From positions 8,457,501 to 8,521,500 of the forward strand of contig NZ_JAGRPV010000001.1 in NCBI RefSeq assembly GCF_030014955.1: a stretch of DNA of 64,000 nucleotides, written 5' to 3'. Numbering within the stretch: position 1 is the stretch's first letter; each line of letters starts with the position of its first letter. This document shows, one piece after another, positions 23,948 to 33,352 of the stretch. Source of the DNA: Cohnella hashimotonis. Lineage in GTDB: Bacteria > Bacillota > Bacilli > Paenibacillales > Paenibacillaceae. The notes beneath the pieces are model-generated. The model did not search any database and was not told where the DNA came from. It saw nothing but the letters and a program-made list of their open reading frames with translations. Position numbers and translations under genes: made by a program.

Positions 23948-26038
23948 ATGAACGTCAACAACCGTTTTCGTTTGACATGGCCGCGTTTCTTCGCGGCGCT
24001 GCTGGCGGCGGCATTGCTGCTCGGCCAATGGGCCTGGTCTCCGTCGATCGCATCCGCCGCTTCCGCCTTCGTGCAGACGGCGGCATCGGGGTACGGCAGC
24101 CAGTCGGGCATTCAGCTGGAGACGTCGAGCGAAGGCGGACAGAACGTCGCGTTTATCGACAACGGCGACTATATCGCTTTCCCGAGCATCGATTTCGGCA
24201 GCGGCGCGAGCACGTTCCAGGTCCGCGTCGCCAGCAACGCGAGCGGCGGCGCGATCGAGGCGAGGCTCGACGGCGTAAACGGGACGCTGATCGCGACAGC
24301 GCAGGTCCAGGGCACCGGGGGATGGCAAAATTGGACGACGGTGACGGCGAACGCGTCGGGCGCGAGCGGCGTTCACACGCTGTATTTGAAGTTTACAGGC
24401 GGCAGCGGCAATCTGTTCAACCTGCTCTGGTTCAAGTTTGCTTCGGGCCTGTCGGCTTATAGCCAGATTGAGGCGGAAGCCTACAACGGCCAATCCGGCA
24501 TCCAAACGGAGCCGACATCGGATGTAGGCGGCGGGTCGAATGTGGGCTTCATCGACAACGGCGACTATTTGCTGTTTAACGGCGTGGACTTCGGCAGCGG
24601 AGCCTCCAGCGTTCAGGCGCGCATAGCAAGCGCGGCCAGTGGCGGCACGATTGAATTCCGGCTGGACAGCTTGACGGGAACGCTGATCGGGACCGTCGCG
24701 GCGAGCGGCACGGGCGGCTGGCAGAACTGGACGACCGCAAGCGGGCAAATATCGGGCGCGACGGGCATCCACAACTTGTACGTTAAATTCGTGGGCGGCG
24801 CGGGCAACCTTTTTAACCTCAACTGGTTCAAGTTCGGCACGGGAGCATCGAGTTCCGGCGGCGACGTCGTCGGCAAGCTGTTCGCCGGTTACCAAGGCTG
24901 GTTCAACGCGCAGGGCGACGGCTCGCCGAACGGCGGATGGGTCCACTGGTCCAAGAACAGCAGCGCGCCGACCGCCGGCTCGAACGTGAACTTCGAGCTG
25001 TACCCGGACATTCGCGAGTATTCGAAGCTGTATCAAACGAATCTGGCGAACCTCGGCAACGGCACGCAGGCGAAGCTGTTCTCCTCCTACGACCAGGAGA
25101 CGGTCAACAAACACTTCGAATGGATGCAGACGTACAACATCGACGGCGCGGCGCTGCAGCGCTTCGGGGCCGACGAGAGCGATACGCCGAACAACTGGAA
25201 GACGAACCGCGACAGCGTGGCCGTAAAAGTAAAGAACGCTGCGGAGACTTACAACCGCAAATTTTATGTCATGTATGATATTACAGGGATGAATGCGAGC
25301 AACTGGCTGAACGCGGTGAAGCACGATTGGACGACGAACGTCGTGAACAATATGCATCTGACCTCTTCAGGCGCCTACGCGAAGCAGAACGGCAAAATTG
25401 TTGTCTGCATCTGGGGAATCGGATTCACCGACCGGCCTGGTACGGCTGCCGAGCACCAGAATCTGATCAACTGGTTCAAGGCGCAGAACGTCTATGTGAT
25501 CGGAGGCGTGCCGACTTACTGGCGGACGGGCAACAACGATTCGAAGCCCGATTTTATGAGCGTATACGAATCGCTCGACATGCTCTCGCCGTGGTTCGTA
25601 GGACGCTTCGGCAATGCCGATGTCGACAACTACAGTACGAACCAATACGGGCCCGATCTCGCGTATACGCAGCAGCGCAACATCGCCTATCAGCCCGTCA
25701 TCTGGCCCGGCTTCGCCTGGTCCAACCTGAACGGGGGTCCGACGAATCAAATTCCCCGGCAGCATGGCGACTTCATGTGGCAGCAAGCCTATCGTTTAAA
25801 GCAGCTCGGCATCAGCACCGGCTATATCGCGATGTTCGACGAGTACGACGAAGGAACGGCAATTGCCAAGGCAGCGGAGAACAGCGCGATGATCCCGACG
25901 AACCAGTACTTCCTGACACTCAATGCGGACGGCGTAGCGGTATCCTCCGACTTCTATCTCCGTCTGGCGGGCGATATCAACCGGATGTTCAAGGGGCAGA
26001 TTCCGGTCACGGCCTCGCATCCGACCACCCATCAATAA
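23948..26038 (+). CDS. Secreted glycoside hydrolase with two CBM6-like modules and a GH71/GH99-like domain
   Basis: Exported enzyme of 696 residues. A signal peptide ends near residue 38 (SIASAASA). Two similar carbohydrate-binding modules follow (about 40-168 and 175-300), each with NVAFIDNGDYI/NVGFIDNGDYL, FGSGAS and GTGGWQNWTT, as in CBM6. From about 310 a GH71/99-like domain begins GKLFAGYQGWFNAQGDGS and contains KLFSSYDQETVNKHFEWM, YVMYDITGM, WGIGFTDRPG and IAMFDEYDEGTA, the last probably supplying acidic catalytic residues. The family acts on alpha-linked mannan or glucan; the substrate here is not known. The ribosome binding site is GAGGAGG. Confidence 0.82.
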   Translation: MNVNNRFRLTWPRFFAALLAAALLLGQWAWSPSIASAASAFVQTAASGYGSQSGIQLETSSEGGQNVAFIDNGDYIAFPSIDFGSGASTFQVRVASNASGGAIEARLDGVNGTLIATAQVQGTGGWQNWTTVTANASGASGVHTLYLKFTGGSGNLFNLLWFKFASGLSAYSQIEAEAYNGQSGIQTEPTSDVGGGSNVGFIDNGDYLLFNGVDFGSGASSVQARIASAASGGTIEFRLDSLTGTLIGTVAASGTGGWQNWTTASGQISGATGIHNLYVKFVGGAGNLFNLNWFKFGTGASSSGGDVVGKLFAGYQGWFNAQGDGSPNGGWVHWSKNSSAPTAGSNVNFELYPDIREYSKLYQTNLANLGNGTQAKLFSSYDQETVNKHFEWMQTYNIDGAALQRFGADESDTPNNWKTNRDSVAVKVKNAAETYNRKFYVMYDITGMNASNWLNAVKHDWTTNVVNNMHLTSSGAYAKQNGKIVVCIWGIGFTDRPGTAAEHQNLINWFKAQNVYVIGGVPTYWRTGNNDSKPDFMSVYESLDMLSPWFVGRFGNADVDNYSTNQYGPDLAYTQQRNIAYQPVIWPGFAWSNLNGGPTNQIPRQHGDFMWQQAYRLKQLGISTGYIAMFDEYDEGTAIAKAAENSAMIPTNQYFLTLNADGVAVSSDFYLRLAGDINRMFKGQIPVTASHPTTHQ

Positions 26039-26211
26039 GGCATACGGCGGCTTTCGGGAGATGCGTCTTCCGGGCCGCTTTTTCCGTGCGTACGGCTGCA
26101 AAGAAGACAAGATCGGCGGCCTTCGTTTTCGATCGCCTCATGGGAGCGTCCGGACGCGTGCTTTAAAATGAGGGAGAAACGCGCGCGTCAAGCGGTGAAG
26201 GAGAGTGTAGC

Positions 26212-27480
26212 ATGAACGGTAAAAATCCGATTATTACCTCGATATTTACGGCCGACCCATCGGCCCACGTATGGGAAGACGGCAGAATCTATATTTACGC
26301 CTCGCACGACATGGACCCGCCGAGGGGCTGCGATCTGATGGACCGCTACCACGTCTTCTCGTCGGACGATATGGTGAACTGGGTGGACGAAGGGGAGATA
26401 TTGCGGTCGGACGACGTGACGTGGGGAAGACCCGAAGGCGGCTTCATGTGGGCGCCCGACTGCGCCTTTCGGAACGGCACCTACTACTTCTATTATCCGC
26501 ATCCGAGCGGCTCCGACTGGAACGCTACGTGGAAAATCGGCGTCGCCACGAGCGACAAGCCTGCCGAAGGATTCGTCGACCGCGGCTATATCGAAGGACT
26601 CGGCGGGTTCGCGATGATCGATCCGTGCGTCTTCCAGGACGATGACGGGCGCGCATACATGTACTACGGCGGGGGCGGCGTCTGCCATGGCGGCGAGCTT
26701 AACGACGACATGATGTCTATTAAGGGCGAGATGGTCGACATGGTCGGCCTGGAAGATTTTCACGAGGCGGCATGGACGTTCAAACGCGAAGGCGTCTACT
26801 ATTTAACCTACGCGGACAATCTGCACGACAACAACCGGATGCGTTACGCCACGAGCGATCATCCGCTCGGTCCGTGGACCTACCGGGGCATCTTCCTGGA
26901 GCCGACAGGCTGCTCGACGACGCACGGATCGGTTGCCGAGTACAAAGGACAATGGTATCTGTTTTACCACAATCAGGCGATCTCCGGCCACGGCAACTTG
27001 CGCAGCGTATGCATCGACGAGCTGCACTTTGACGAGAACGGCGCCATTCGCACGGTGCGGCAGACGGAAGAAGGGGTTCGTGCCGTACAAGCCGATTCCG
27101 CCGGGGGAAATGAGCGAACCTTTTACCCGGTCGACGGCTGCGAGACGGGCGGGGATGCGGCGATCGTCGCCACGGAGCGGGGAACCTTCACCGTCGTGGG
27201 GATGAAGGGGACTTCGTCTTCCTGCGAGTTCCGAGAGGTCGACGGCGGCCGCGGCGGCCGGGCCGCTCTCGCCGTGCGCTACACGACTGGCGAGCGACTG
27301 GCGAAGCTGCGGCTTGTCGTCAATGGCGCGGACTGCTCGTTATTGAACGCGCTGCAGGCGGATGGCGGGCATACTTCGCTCACCGTGAGACTGGATCCGT
27401 GGGCGGTCAATACGGTCAAGCTCGCAGGCGGTCATGGGGACGTGAGGATCGAAGGTTTGTCCGTCGAATGGCTGGATTAG
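26212..27480 (+). CDS. GH43 family glycosidase (arabinosidase/xylosidase type)
   Basis: Five-bladed beta-propeller hydrolase of 422 residues with no signal peptide, so cytosolic. The catalytic triad is visible: base D15 in TADPSAHV, pKa modulator D137 in MIDPCVFQD, and acid E185 in FHEAAW. After about residue 290 an extra C-terminal beta-sandwich (CBM6-like, ending VRIEGLSVEWLD) is present. It follows the secreted enzyme by 170 bases and may trim the products. The exact sugar, arabinose or xylose, cannot be told from motifs alone. Confidence 0.88.
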   Translation: MNGKNPIITSIFTADPSAHVWEDGRIYIYASHDMDPPRGCDLMDRYHVFSSDDMVNWVDEGEILRSDDVTWGRPEGGFMWAPDCAFRNGTYYFYYPHPSGSDWNATWKIGVATSDKPAEGFVDRGYIEGLGGFAMIDPCVFQDDDGRAYMYYGGGGVCHGGELNDDMMSIKGEMVDMVGLEDFHEAAWTFKREGVYYLTYADNLHDNNRMRYATSDHPLGPWTYRGIFLEPTGCSTTHGSVAEYKGQWYLFYHNQAISGHGNLRSVCIDELHFDENGAIRTVRQTEEGVRAVQADSAGGNERTFYPVDGCETGGDAAIVATERGTFTVVGMKGTSSSCEFREVDGGRGGRAALAVRYTTGERLAKLRLVVNGADCSLLNALQADGGHTSLTVRLDPWAVNTVKLAGGHGDVRIEGLSVEWLD

Positions 27481-27481
27481 C

Positions 27482-27577
27482 GCTATCCTGCAAAAGTGTA
27501 TCATCCAAGGCTGGTATGGCGTTTTTTGCGAGCTATCGCGCGAAAGTGCACGGGAGCTCGTCTTTTGCACGATAGCC
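27482..27577. repeat. Short repeat element: GCTATC cores 50 bp apart plus an inverted copy
   Basis: GCTATCCTGCAAAAGTGTAT begins at 27482 and GCTATCGCGCGAAAGTGCAC at 27532, a 50-bp step; an inverted copy (GTCTTTTGCACGATAGC) ends at 27577. It lies between the GH43 gene and the convergent dehydrogenase gene. The rest of 27578-27696 shows no feature. Confidence 0.6.
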
Positions 27578-27696
27578 CCAAGTATACCTTTTCACCGGCG
27601 GAAAGCGACGACCGCGAAGCTAAAAAGGAAGAGTCCCCTCCCAGGCGGAAATGCTCGAACCGCCAAAAAGGGGAACTCATAGCTTGACGAAGGGCA

Positions 27697-28854
27697 CTAA
27701 GCCTCTTCCGCCAGCACGATATCCCACTCGTGGATCTCGTAGCCCCGGGCGCCCAGGACGACATACGGATCCTGCTTCACCCAGGCTTCGGCTTCCTCCA
27801 GGGAACGCGCCTTGTAGATGACGAGGCCGCCGGCGCCGTCGACGAACCGGCCGTTGGCATGAAGCTTGCCTTCGGCACGGCGCTCCGCCAGAAATTGCAG
27901 GTGCTCCTCGCGATGCTTCACGCTGAGCTCGGGATCCTTCATCGGCAGGAAGACGGCGAAGTGCTTGATCGGCTCCCCTGGTTCGTCGCGCCGGAGCTGG
28001 TAATTCAGCATCGCCGCCATGTCCTGCTCGGCGAAGCCGTCGCGCACGGCGCCGTCGAGCAGGCCTTTAACCCGGCGTCCCGCGGACAGGCCGACGCCGG
28101 ACTGCGCGGCGAGCTCGGCGGCGAGCGTCAGATCTTTGGCGAGCAGCTTGATGGCGAAGCCGGCTTCGAAGCGCCCGGGTCCGATATGGTTGTTGTAATG
28201 CCTGTCGAGGATGCGGCTGCTGGCGAAGCTGGCCAGGAGCACGTTCACCAGCTGCTCCTCGTCCAGGCCCGCTTTTCTGCCCAGCGCCAGCGCTTCGCTG
28301 ACGGCCTGCGTGTGAATGCCGACCATGAGCTGATTGACCAGCTTGACGACGGAGCCGCTGCCGACGGGACCGACGCGGTCGATCTGCTTGCCCATCGCAG
28401 CCAGCACCTGCTGCGCAACGCGAAATGTCTCTTCGTCGCCGCCGACCATGATGCTGAGCGTGCCCGCGGCGGCGCCGGTCGTTCCGCCGCTGACCGGCGC
28501 GTCGAGAAATCGGATGCTGCGCTCGGCCGCGGCGGCGCCGATCTTGCGCGACAAGGCAGGGCCGACCGTGCTGCAGTCGGCCAGGATCAAGCCTTCCCTG
28601 CCTAGCGCGATGAGCCCGTCGGTTCCGAGGTAGACCTCTTCTACGTCGGCGGGCATCGGCAGGCAGGTGACGATCAGGTCCATCTCCGCCGCCAGCTGCG
28701 CGCGGTCTAAGCCGGTTCGACCGCCCGACGCGGCCAGGCGTTCCTCGGCCGGCTTGCTGCGATTCAAGCCGTAAACTTCGTAGCCTGCCTTGATGAGGTT
28801 TTCCGCCATCGGCAAGCCCATGTTCCCCAATCCGATGAATCCGATTTTTTTCAA
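27697..28854 (-). CDS. 3-hydroxyisobutyrate/tartronate-semialdehyde-type dehydrogenase fused to a YciI-like domain
   Basis: A 385-residue fusion. The first part is a beta-hydroxyacid dehydrogenase: MKKIGFIGLGNMGLPMA (NAD-binding), FLDAPVSGGTTGAAAGTL (substrate loop) and GSGSVVKLVNQL with the catalytic lysine. From about residue 300 a YciI-like domain follows (HFAVFLPMKDPE, REEHLQFLAERRAEGKL, DPYV-x-LG). The start is either TTG at 28854, with GAGGAG ten bases upstream, or GTG at 28863, which is too close to it. It lies 20 bases after glycerate kinase, so tartronate semialdehyde is the likeliest substrate; the YciI part may act on a lactone or decompose a by-product. Confidence 0.85.
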   Translation of the reverse strand: MKKIGFIGLGNMGLPMAENLIKAGYEVYGLNRSKPAEERLAASGGRTGLDRAQLAAEMDLIVTCLPMPADVEEVYLGTDGLIALGREGLILADCSTVGPALSRKIGAAAAERSIRFLDAPVSGGTTGAAAGTLSIMVGGDEETFRVAQQVLAAMGKQIDRVGPVGSGSVVKLVNQLMVGIHTQAVSEALALGRKAGLDEEQLVNVLLASFASSRILDRHYNNHIGPGRFEAGFAIKLLAKDLTLAAELAAQSGVGLSAGRRVKGLLDGAVRDGFAEQDMAAMLNYQLRRDEPGEPIKHFAVFLPMKDPELSVKHREEHLQFLAERRAEGKLHANGRFVDGAGGLVIYKARSLEEAEAWVKQDPYVVLGARGYEIHEWDIVLAEEA

Positions 28855-28874
28855 GTCGATCACGCTCCTCGGCG

Positions 28875-30110
28875 TTATGTTTTCGTCTTGATCAGCCTTG
28901 CGACATTGCGCGCGGTACGGGCCAAGTTGTCCTCGGCCTCCGCCAGGCATTCGTCCAGCGTCGACGGCCGGCCGACGATCGGGAAGACGGCGGCGAACGT
29001 CTCGTAGAGCGGTTCGATATCCGGGCCCAGACCGCCGGACACGAGGATGGCGGGGACGCCTTCGGCCGCCGCCCATTCCGCGACGCGGAATGGCAGCTTA
29101 CCGCTCAGCGTCTGCGCGTCGGTGCGCCCCTCGCCGGTCAGCACCCAATGGGCGCCCGCGATTCGCTTCTTCAGCCCGGTCGCTCGCGCCGCCACCTCGG
29201 CGCCGGATTCAATCCGGGCGCCGAGCCGCAGCAGCGCGAAGCCGAGCCCGCCCGCGGCGCCTGCGCCGGGCCGCTCCGACAGACGCTGCCCATTCGCGCC
29301 GGCTTTATCCGACTCGGCTCCGCTAAGCCTGATTTCGCCATCCTCGACCGCCGAGCTTGCCTCGACCGCCCGGTTTGCGCCCACGCTCGGCTCGCCCGGC
29401 AGCTCCAGCAGCGCCGCATAGGCGGCCATGGCCGCGTCAAGCTCCGCCGCTTGCGCCGGCGACGCGCCCTTCTGCGGTCCGAACACGAGCGACGCGCCCG
29501 CCGGTCCCGTCAGCGGACTCGTCACGTCGCTGGCCGCCGTGATCTCGCACGCCGCGAGCCGCGGATCCAGGCCGCTCCAGTCGACCGCGGCAATGCGGAG
29601 CAGATCGCCGCCTTTGCCTTCAAGCAGGCGGCCGTCCCGATCCGCGAAACGCACGCCGAGCGCCGTTAGCATGCCGATGCCGCCGTCGTTCACGGCGCTG
29701 CCGCCGAGTCCGACGATCAGGCGCCGGGCGCCGCGGTCCAGCGCGTGCGCGATCGCTTCGCCCAGCCCGCGCGAAGTCGCTGCGTACGGATCGCGGCGGT
29801 CCGCGGGAATCATCGGCAGGCCGCATATGTTCGCCGTTTCGATGACGTAGACCGGCTCGCCGTCTTGCTCGATCAGGCCGATGAGCGCCGCGGCGCCCGG
29901 CTCCAGCGGGCCGTGCACGACGATTTCCTCGCTGCGGCCGCCGCAGGCGCCGACAAGCGCCTCGACGGTACCCTCGCCGCCGTCCGCCATCGGAAAGACG
30001 TCGATCTCGGCTTGCGGAATTTCACGGCGGATCGCCGCCGCCATAATAGCGCCGACCTCGCGCGAGGACAGGCTGCCTTTGTATGAATCCGGGGCAATTA
30101 CGAAGCGCAT
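28875..30110 (-). CDS. Glycerate kinase, GarK/GlxK family
   Basis: Phosphorylates glycerate to 2- or 3-phosphoglycerate, joining sugar-acid or glyoxylate breakdown to glycolysis. Motifs are FVIAPDSYKGSLSS (start), MADGGEGTVEA, LIVGLGGSAVNDGGIGML and GEGRTDAQTLSGK. At 411 residues it is about 30-35 longer than usual, because of a low-complexity insert near residues 245-290 (SVGANRAVEASSAVEDGE...). GGAGGAG lies nine bases before the ATG at 30110; the ATG at 30128 is upstream of that site. It forms an operon with the dehydrogenase at 27697. Confidence 0.93.
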   Translation of the reverse strand: MRFVIAPDSYKGSLSSREVGAIMAAAIRREIPQAEIDVFPMADGGEGTVEALVGACGGRSEEIVVHGPLEPGAAALIGLIEQDGEPVYVIETANICGLPMIPADRRDPYAATSRGLGEAIAHALDRGARRLIVGLGGSAVNDGGIGMLTALGVRFADRDGRLLEGKGGDLLRIAAVDWSGLDPRLAACEITAASDVTSPLTGPAGASLVFGPQKGASPAQAAELDAAMAAYAALLELPGEPSVGANRAVEASSAVEDGEIRLSGAESDKAGANGQRLSERPGAGAAGGLGFALLRLGARIESGAEVAARATGLKKRIAGAHWVLTGEGRTDAQTLSGKLPFRVAEWAAAEGVPAILVSGGLGPDIEPLYETFAAVFPIVGRPSTLDECLAEAEDNLARTARNVARLIKTKT

Positions 30111-30149
30111 TGCAGGTTCTCCTCCCAAATGGACAGCTGATATGAGATG

Positions 30150-31313
30150 CTAACCTCTATCATACGCCTGTCCGGGACCGATGCGTACCTTTTCCCCGCT
30201 GCGCGCGCTCTCGATCGCGGCGAATACCATCGCCATGCTTTTCAGATTGTCCGAGCAGTCCGTCTCGGCCGGCCGGTCCTCGGCAAGCGCGGCCAGCATC
30301 TCGTCGAAGCAGCCGTCGTGCCCCTCTTGCCCGGTCCAGGGCGCGGAAGACTCGACCTGCCTGTACGCATGCATGCGGGCGCCCGGCCTCAACTCGCCTT
30401 CTGCTATGCTGCAGTACGAATCGTTCGTACCGTCCCAGATCAATGTGCCTTCGGAGCCGACGACGCGCCAGTCGCCCTGCCAGGAGGTAGGCTCGCCTTC
30501 TGCGCACCAGGAGCCGTTATAAGTAAACACCGAGCCGTCGCTCATCTCGAAAATGCAGACGGCCGAAGCGTTGCCCGCATACCAGGAATGGGACGGGTTG
30601 AACTCATGGCAGTATACCGACACGGGATCGGACTGCAGCAAATAGCGGGCCTGATCGAACGTATGGATCGCCATGTCCAACAGCAGCGGATGGTCCATCG
30701 TCTCCCGGAAGCCGCCGAAATGCGGGCCGAGGAAGAAGTTCGCCGTCGCATGCGCCGGCTTGCCGATCGACCCCTGCGCGATCAGTCCGCGCGCCTCCCG
30801 GATCTGGCGGGCGAAGCGGCGGTTCTGCATGACGGCGTAGTGGCGTCCGTGCCGCCGCACGATGTCTTCGATCTCGTAGGCGTCCGCCATCGTCACGGCC
30901 ATCGGCTTCTCGCCAATGACGTCGCAGCCGAGCTCAACGGCAGTCGTCACGACGGTTTTGTGGACTTGCGGGATGGTGACGTCGAACACGAGGTCGGCGC
31001 CGGTCTCGCGGATCGCCGTCCCGAGGTCGGTATAGCAGGGGCAGTCGAGACCGAATTCCCGGGCCAGCGCTTCGGCTGCGGGCAGATGGATGTCGACGAG
31101 CGCGGCGAGCTCGATGTCCGGCCGGCCTGTCGCATACTTGACCCAGCGCCGGGCCATATTGCCGCAGCCGACTTGAACGAGGCGGAATTTGCGGGCCGCT
31201 TTGTCGGTCGTATCGGTCATAGCGGTCGCCTCGGCTTTGCCTGTCGTTTTCGTCGTGTCGGCGGTGCCCGTCGTATCGGTCGCATTTTGCAAGTCGGTCT
31301 TGATCTCGGTCAT
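30150..31313 (-). CDS. Gfo/Idh/MocA-family oxidoreductase
   Basis: NAD(P)-dependent dehydrogenase acting on a sugar, inositol or sugar acid. The 387-residue protein has an unusual N-terminal extension of about 40 residues rich in Thr, Asp and Ala (TDTTGTADTTKTTG), then the Rossmann motif VQVGCGNMARRW, the GEKPMAV loop with the conserved EKP lysine, and DMAIHTFDQARYLL carrying the catalytic D-x3-H. It starts four bases after the ThuA-like gene stops, so the two work together, as in other ThuA/Gfo-Idh pairs. Confidence 0.9.
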   Translation of the reverse strand: MTEIKTDLQNATDTTGTADTTKTTGKAEATAMTDTTDKAARKFRLVQVGCGNMARRWVKYATGRPDIELAALVDIHLPAAEALAREFGLDCPCYTDLGTAIRETGADLVFDVTIPQVHKTVVTTAVELGCDVIGEKPMAVTMADAYEIEDIVRRHGRHYAVMQNRRFARQIREARGLIAQGSIGKPAHATANFFLGPHFGGFRETMDHPLLLDMAIHTFDQARYLLQSDPVSVYCHEFNPSHSWYAGNASAVCIFEMSDGSVFTYNGSWCAEGEPTSWQGDWRVVGSEGTLIWDGTNDSYCSIAEGELRPGARMHAYRQVESSAPWTGQEGHDGCFDEMLAALAEDRPAETDCSDNLKSMAMVFAAIESARSGEKVRIGPGQAYDRG

Positions 31314-31317
31314 GCCG

Positions 31318-32055
31318 TTACGCCTCCTGCCGCGACTTCAGCGGCTCGAGCGGCTTGCGGTTGCCGAACAGCGGGGCGGGACGTCCCGTCGGCGCGGCCC
31401 AGTGCACGGCGTTGCGGATGACCTTGCGGATCTCTTCGTTGTAATAGGTCGGATAAGTCTCGTGCCCGGGGCGGAAATAAAAAATCTTGCCCTGACCGCG
31501 GGTATAGGTGCAGCCGCTGCGGAACACCTCGCCCCCCTCGAACCAGCTGACGAACACGAGCTCGTCGGGTGCCGGGATCTCGAAGCTTTCTCCGTACATC
31601 TCTTCCTGCTCCAGCTCGATATATTCGCCGATGCCTTCGGCGATCGGATGGCCCGGCGACACGACCCACAGCCGCTCCTTCTCGTCGGCTTCCCGCCACT
31701 TGAGGTTGCAGGTCGTGCCCATCAGCTTCTTGAAAATTTTGGAGAAGTGGCCGGAATGAAGCACGATGAGCCCCATGCCGGCGAGGACGCGCTTATGCAC
31801 GCGTTCGACGATCTCGTCGGACACCTCGCGATGGGCTTTGTGCCCCCACCAGACCAGAACGTCCGTATCCTCCAGCCGCTGCTCGGAGAGGCCGTGCTCT
31901 TCTTCGTCGAGCGTCGCGTATCCGATCGCCAGATCGTGCCCGAGTCCTTCTCCGATTGCGCGGTGGATGCCGTCCGGGTAGACGGCCTTCACCTTCTCGT
32001 TATTTTTCTCGTGACGGAATTCGTTCCAGATTAACACGCGCAATTCGTCCTTCAT
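31318..32055 (-). CDS. ThuA-like domain protein (trehalose-utilisation family)
   Basis: A 245-residue cytosolic protein of the glutamine-amidotransferase-like fold. It begins [14 protein letters not shown] and contains [31 protein letters not shown] and late [20 protein letters not shown], all ThuA signatures. ThuA proteins are thought to take part in trehalose or related sugar catabolism together with Gfo/Idh oxidoreductases; the exact reaction is not established. GAGGAGG lies before the ATG at 32055. It is divergent from an AraC regulator at 32217. Confidence 0.88.
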   Translation of the reverse strand: MKDELRVLIWNEFRHEKNNEKVKAVYPDGIHRAIGEGLGHDLAIGYATLDEEEHGLSEQRLEDTDVLVWWGHKAHREVSDEIVERVHKRVLAGMGLIVLHSGHFSKIFKKLMGTTCNLKWREADEKERLWVVSPGHPIAEGIGEYIELEQEEMYGESFEIPAPDELVFVSWFEGGEVFRSGCTYTRGQGKIFYFRPGHETYPTYYNEEIRKVIRNAVHWAAPTGRPAPLFGNRKPLEPLKSRQEA

Positions 32056-32216
32056 ACCGCCAACCTCCTCATTTTCGTTCAGCCGTGACCCCCACATTAT
32101 AGGCTTCGCCGCTCAGGCAAGAATAGTTTCAAAGCTGACCGATTATTCTCCAAAAATGACATATGTGCTATACTGAGGGCTCCAAAAACTCCTGCGCGCC
32201 AAGCGAGGTGTAAGCG

Positions 32217-33131
32217 ATGACAACATTGACGGACGATCTCCGCGAACCGGTCCGCGAGGAGGCCGTGGTCTACGGCCACCCGCTCCTGTACATGAAAATA
32301 TGGGAGGTCGGCATGAACCCGCCGGCACCCGCGCAGGAGGCCTACGGGCCCTGGCATCATCATAAAGAGGTCGAGCTGCTCGCGATGGTCGAAGGCGAGA
32401 TGGGGATGCAGACGCAAGAAGGCTACATGCGCCTTGCACCGGGGGACGTCGCGCTGTTCGGCGCCTCCCAGCTGCACCGCACGCATCGCGCGGGCGCTGC
32501 GCCGGTCCGCTTCGTCGTGCTGCAGGTCGACCTTGGCCGGCATATGGAGAGCGCCGCGCTGCCCTACGCGTATGGCTTCGCGGACGGCGCCGCGCCGCTC
32601 GAACGGCTGAACGGCCTGTTCCGCGAAAAGCACGAAGTCCGGCGAGAGATCCATGACTTGATCTCGCATATGTACGAGGAGTATCGGGGACGCGAGCGCG
32701 GCTACGAACTGGCGCTGGGCTCCGCGATCCAGCGGCTGCTCTGGCTGTTCGTCCGGAACGGCGACGAAGGCTTGCTTCCTGCCGCGGCGGAGCCGGATCT
32801 GCTGCGCCTGAGGCCGGCGCTGGACTACGTCGACCGGCATCTGCAGGAGCGGATTACCGTCGAAGAGGTCAGCCGGCTGCTTAATTTCAGCTATCACTAC
32901 TTTATTCGCTACTTCCGTTCGGCGATGGGCTGCTCGTTCGTCGATTATGTCAACCGCAAGCGGATCAAGGCCGCGGAGCGGCTGCTGCTGACGCGGGACA
33001 TCAGCATCGCGGAGGCCGCGCTTCAAGCCGGGGTGCCGAGCATCGCCCAGTTTTACAAGCTGTTCAAGCGCTTCAACCGGTGCTCGCCCAAGGAATTCGT
33101 CACCCGCATGAGCGGCCGCGAGACTGTCTGA
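32217..33131 (+). CDS. AraC-family regulator with cupin sensor domain
   Basis: A 304-residue cytosolic activator. The N-terminal cupin (GPWHHHKEVELLAMVEGEM, LAPGDVALFGASQLH; about 40-90) should bind a sugar, and the C-terminal 100 residues form the paired helix-turn-helix (ITVEEVSRLLNFSYHYFIRYF and IAQFYKLFKRFNRCSPKEF). It faces the ThuA-like operon across 160 bases, so it most likely controls that operon and perhaps the dehydrogenase and glycerate kinase genes behind it. Confidence 0.92.
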   Translation: MTTLTDDLREPVREEAVVYGHPLLYMKIWEVGMNPPAPAQEAYGPWHHHKEVELLAMVEGEMGMQTQEGYMRLAPGDVALFGASQLHRTHRAGAAPVRFVVLQVDLGRHMESAALPYAYGFADGAAPLERLNGLFREKHEVRREIHDLISHMYEEYRGRERGYELALGSAIQRLLWLFVRNGDEGLLPAAAEPDLLRLRPALDYVDRHLQERITVEEVSRLLNFSYHYFIRYFRSAMGCSFVDYVNRKRIKAAERLLLTRDISIAEAALQAGVPSIAQFYKLFKRFNRCSPKEFVTRMSGRETV

Positions 33132-33352
33132 TCGCCTGCCGCGGGACCGGACTTTTCTTACCCGCACGCTGCAGCCGTCGCTCGCAAGCCTTGCCCTGCC
33201 TGGGTTTTCGGCGGACATTTCTTTCTCCCGGCCCGATTCAAGTAATGTCCCTACCATGCCTTGGGCGGCGGTCGTACGATGGGTTTGCAGCGACAGGCCA
33301 AGGCGGCAGCGAGCCTGCGCCGAGCATTTCAATCCGGGGAGGACATGACAGG

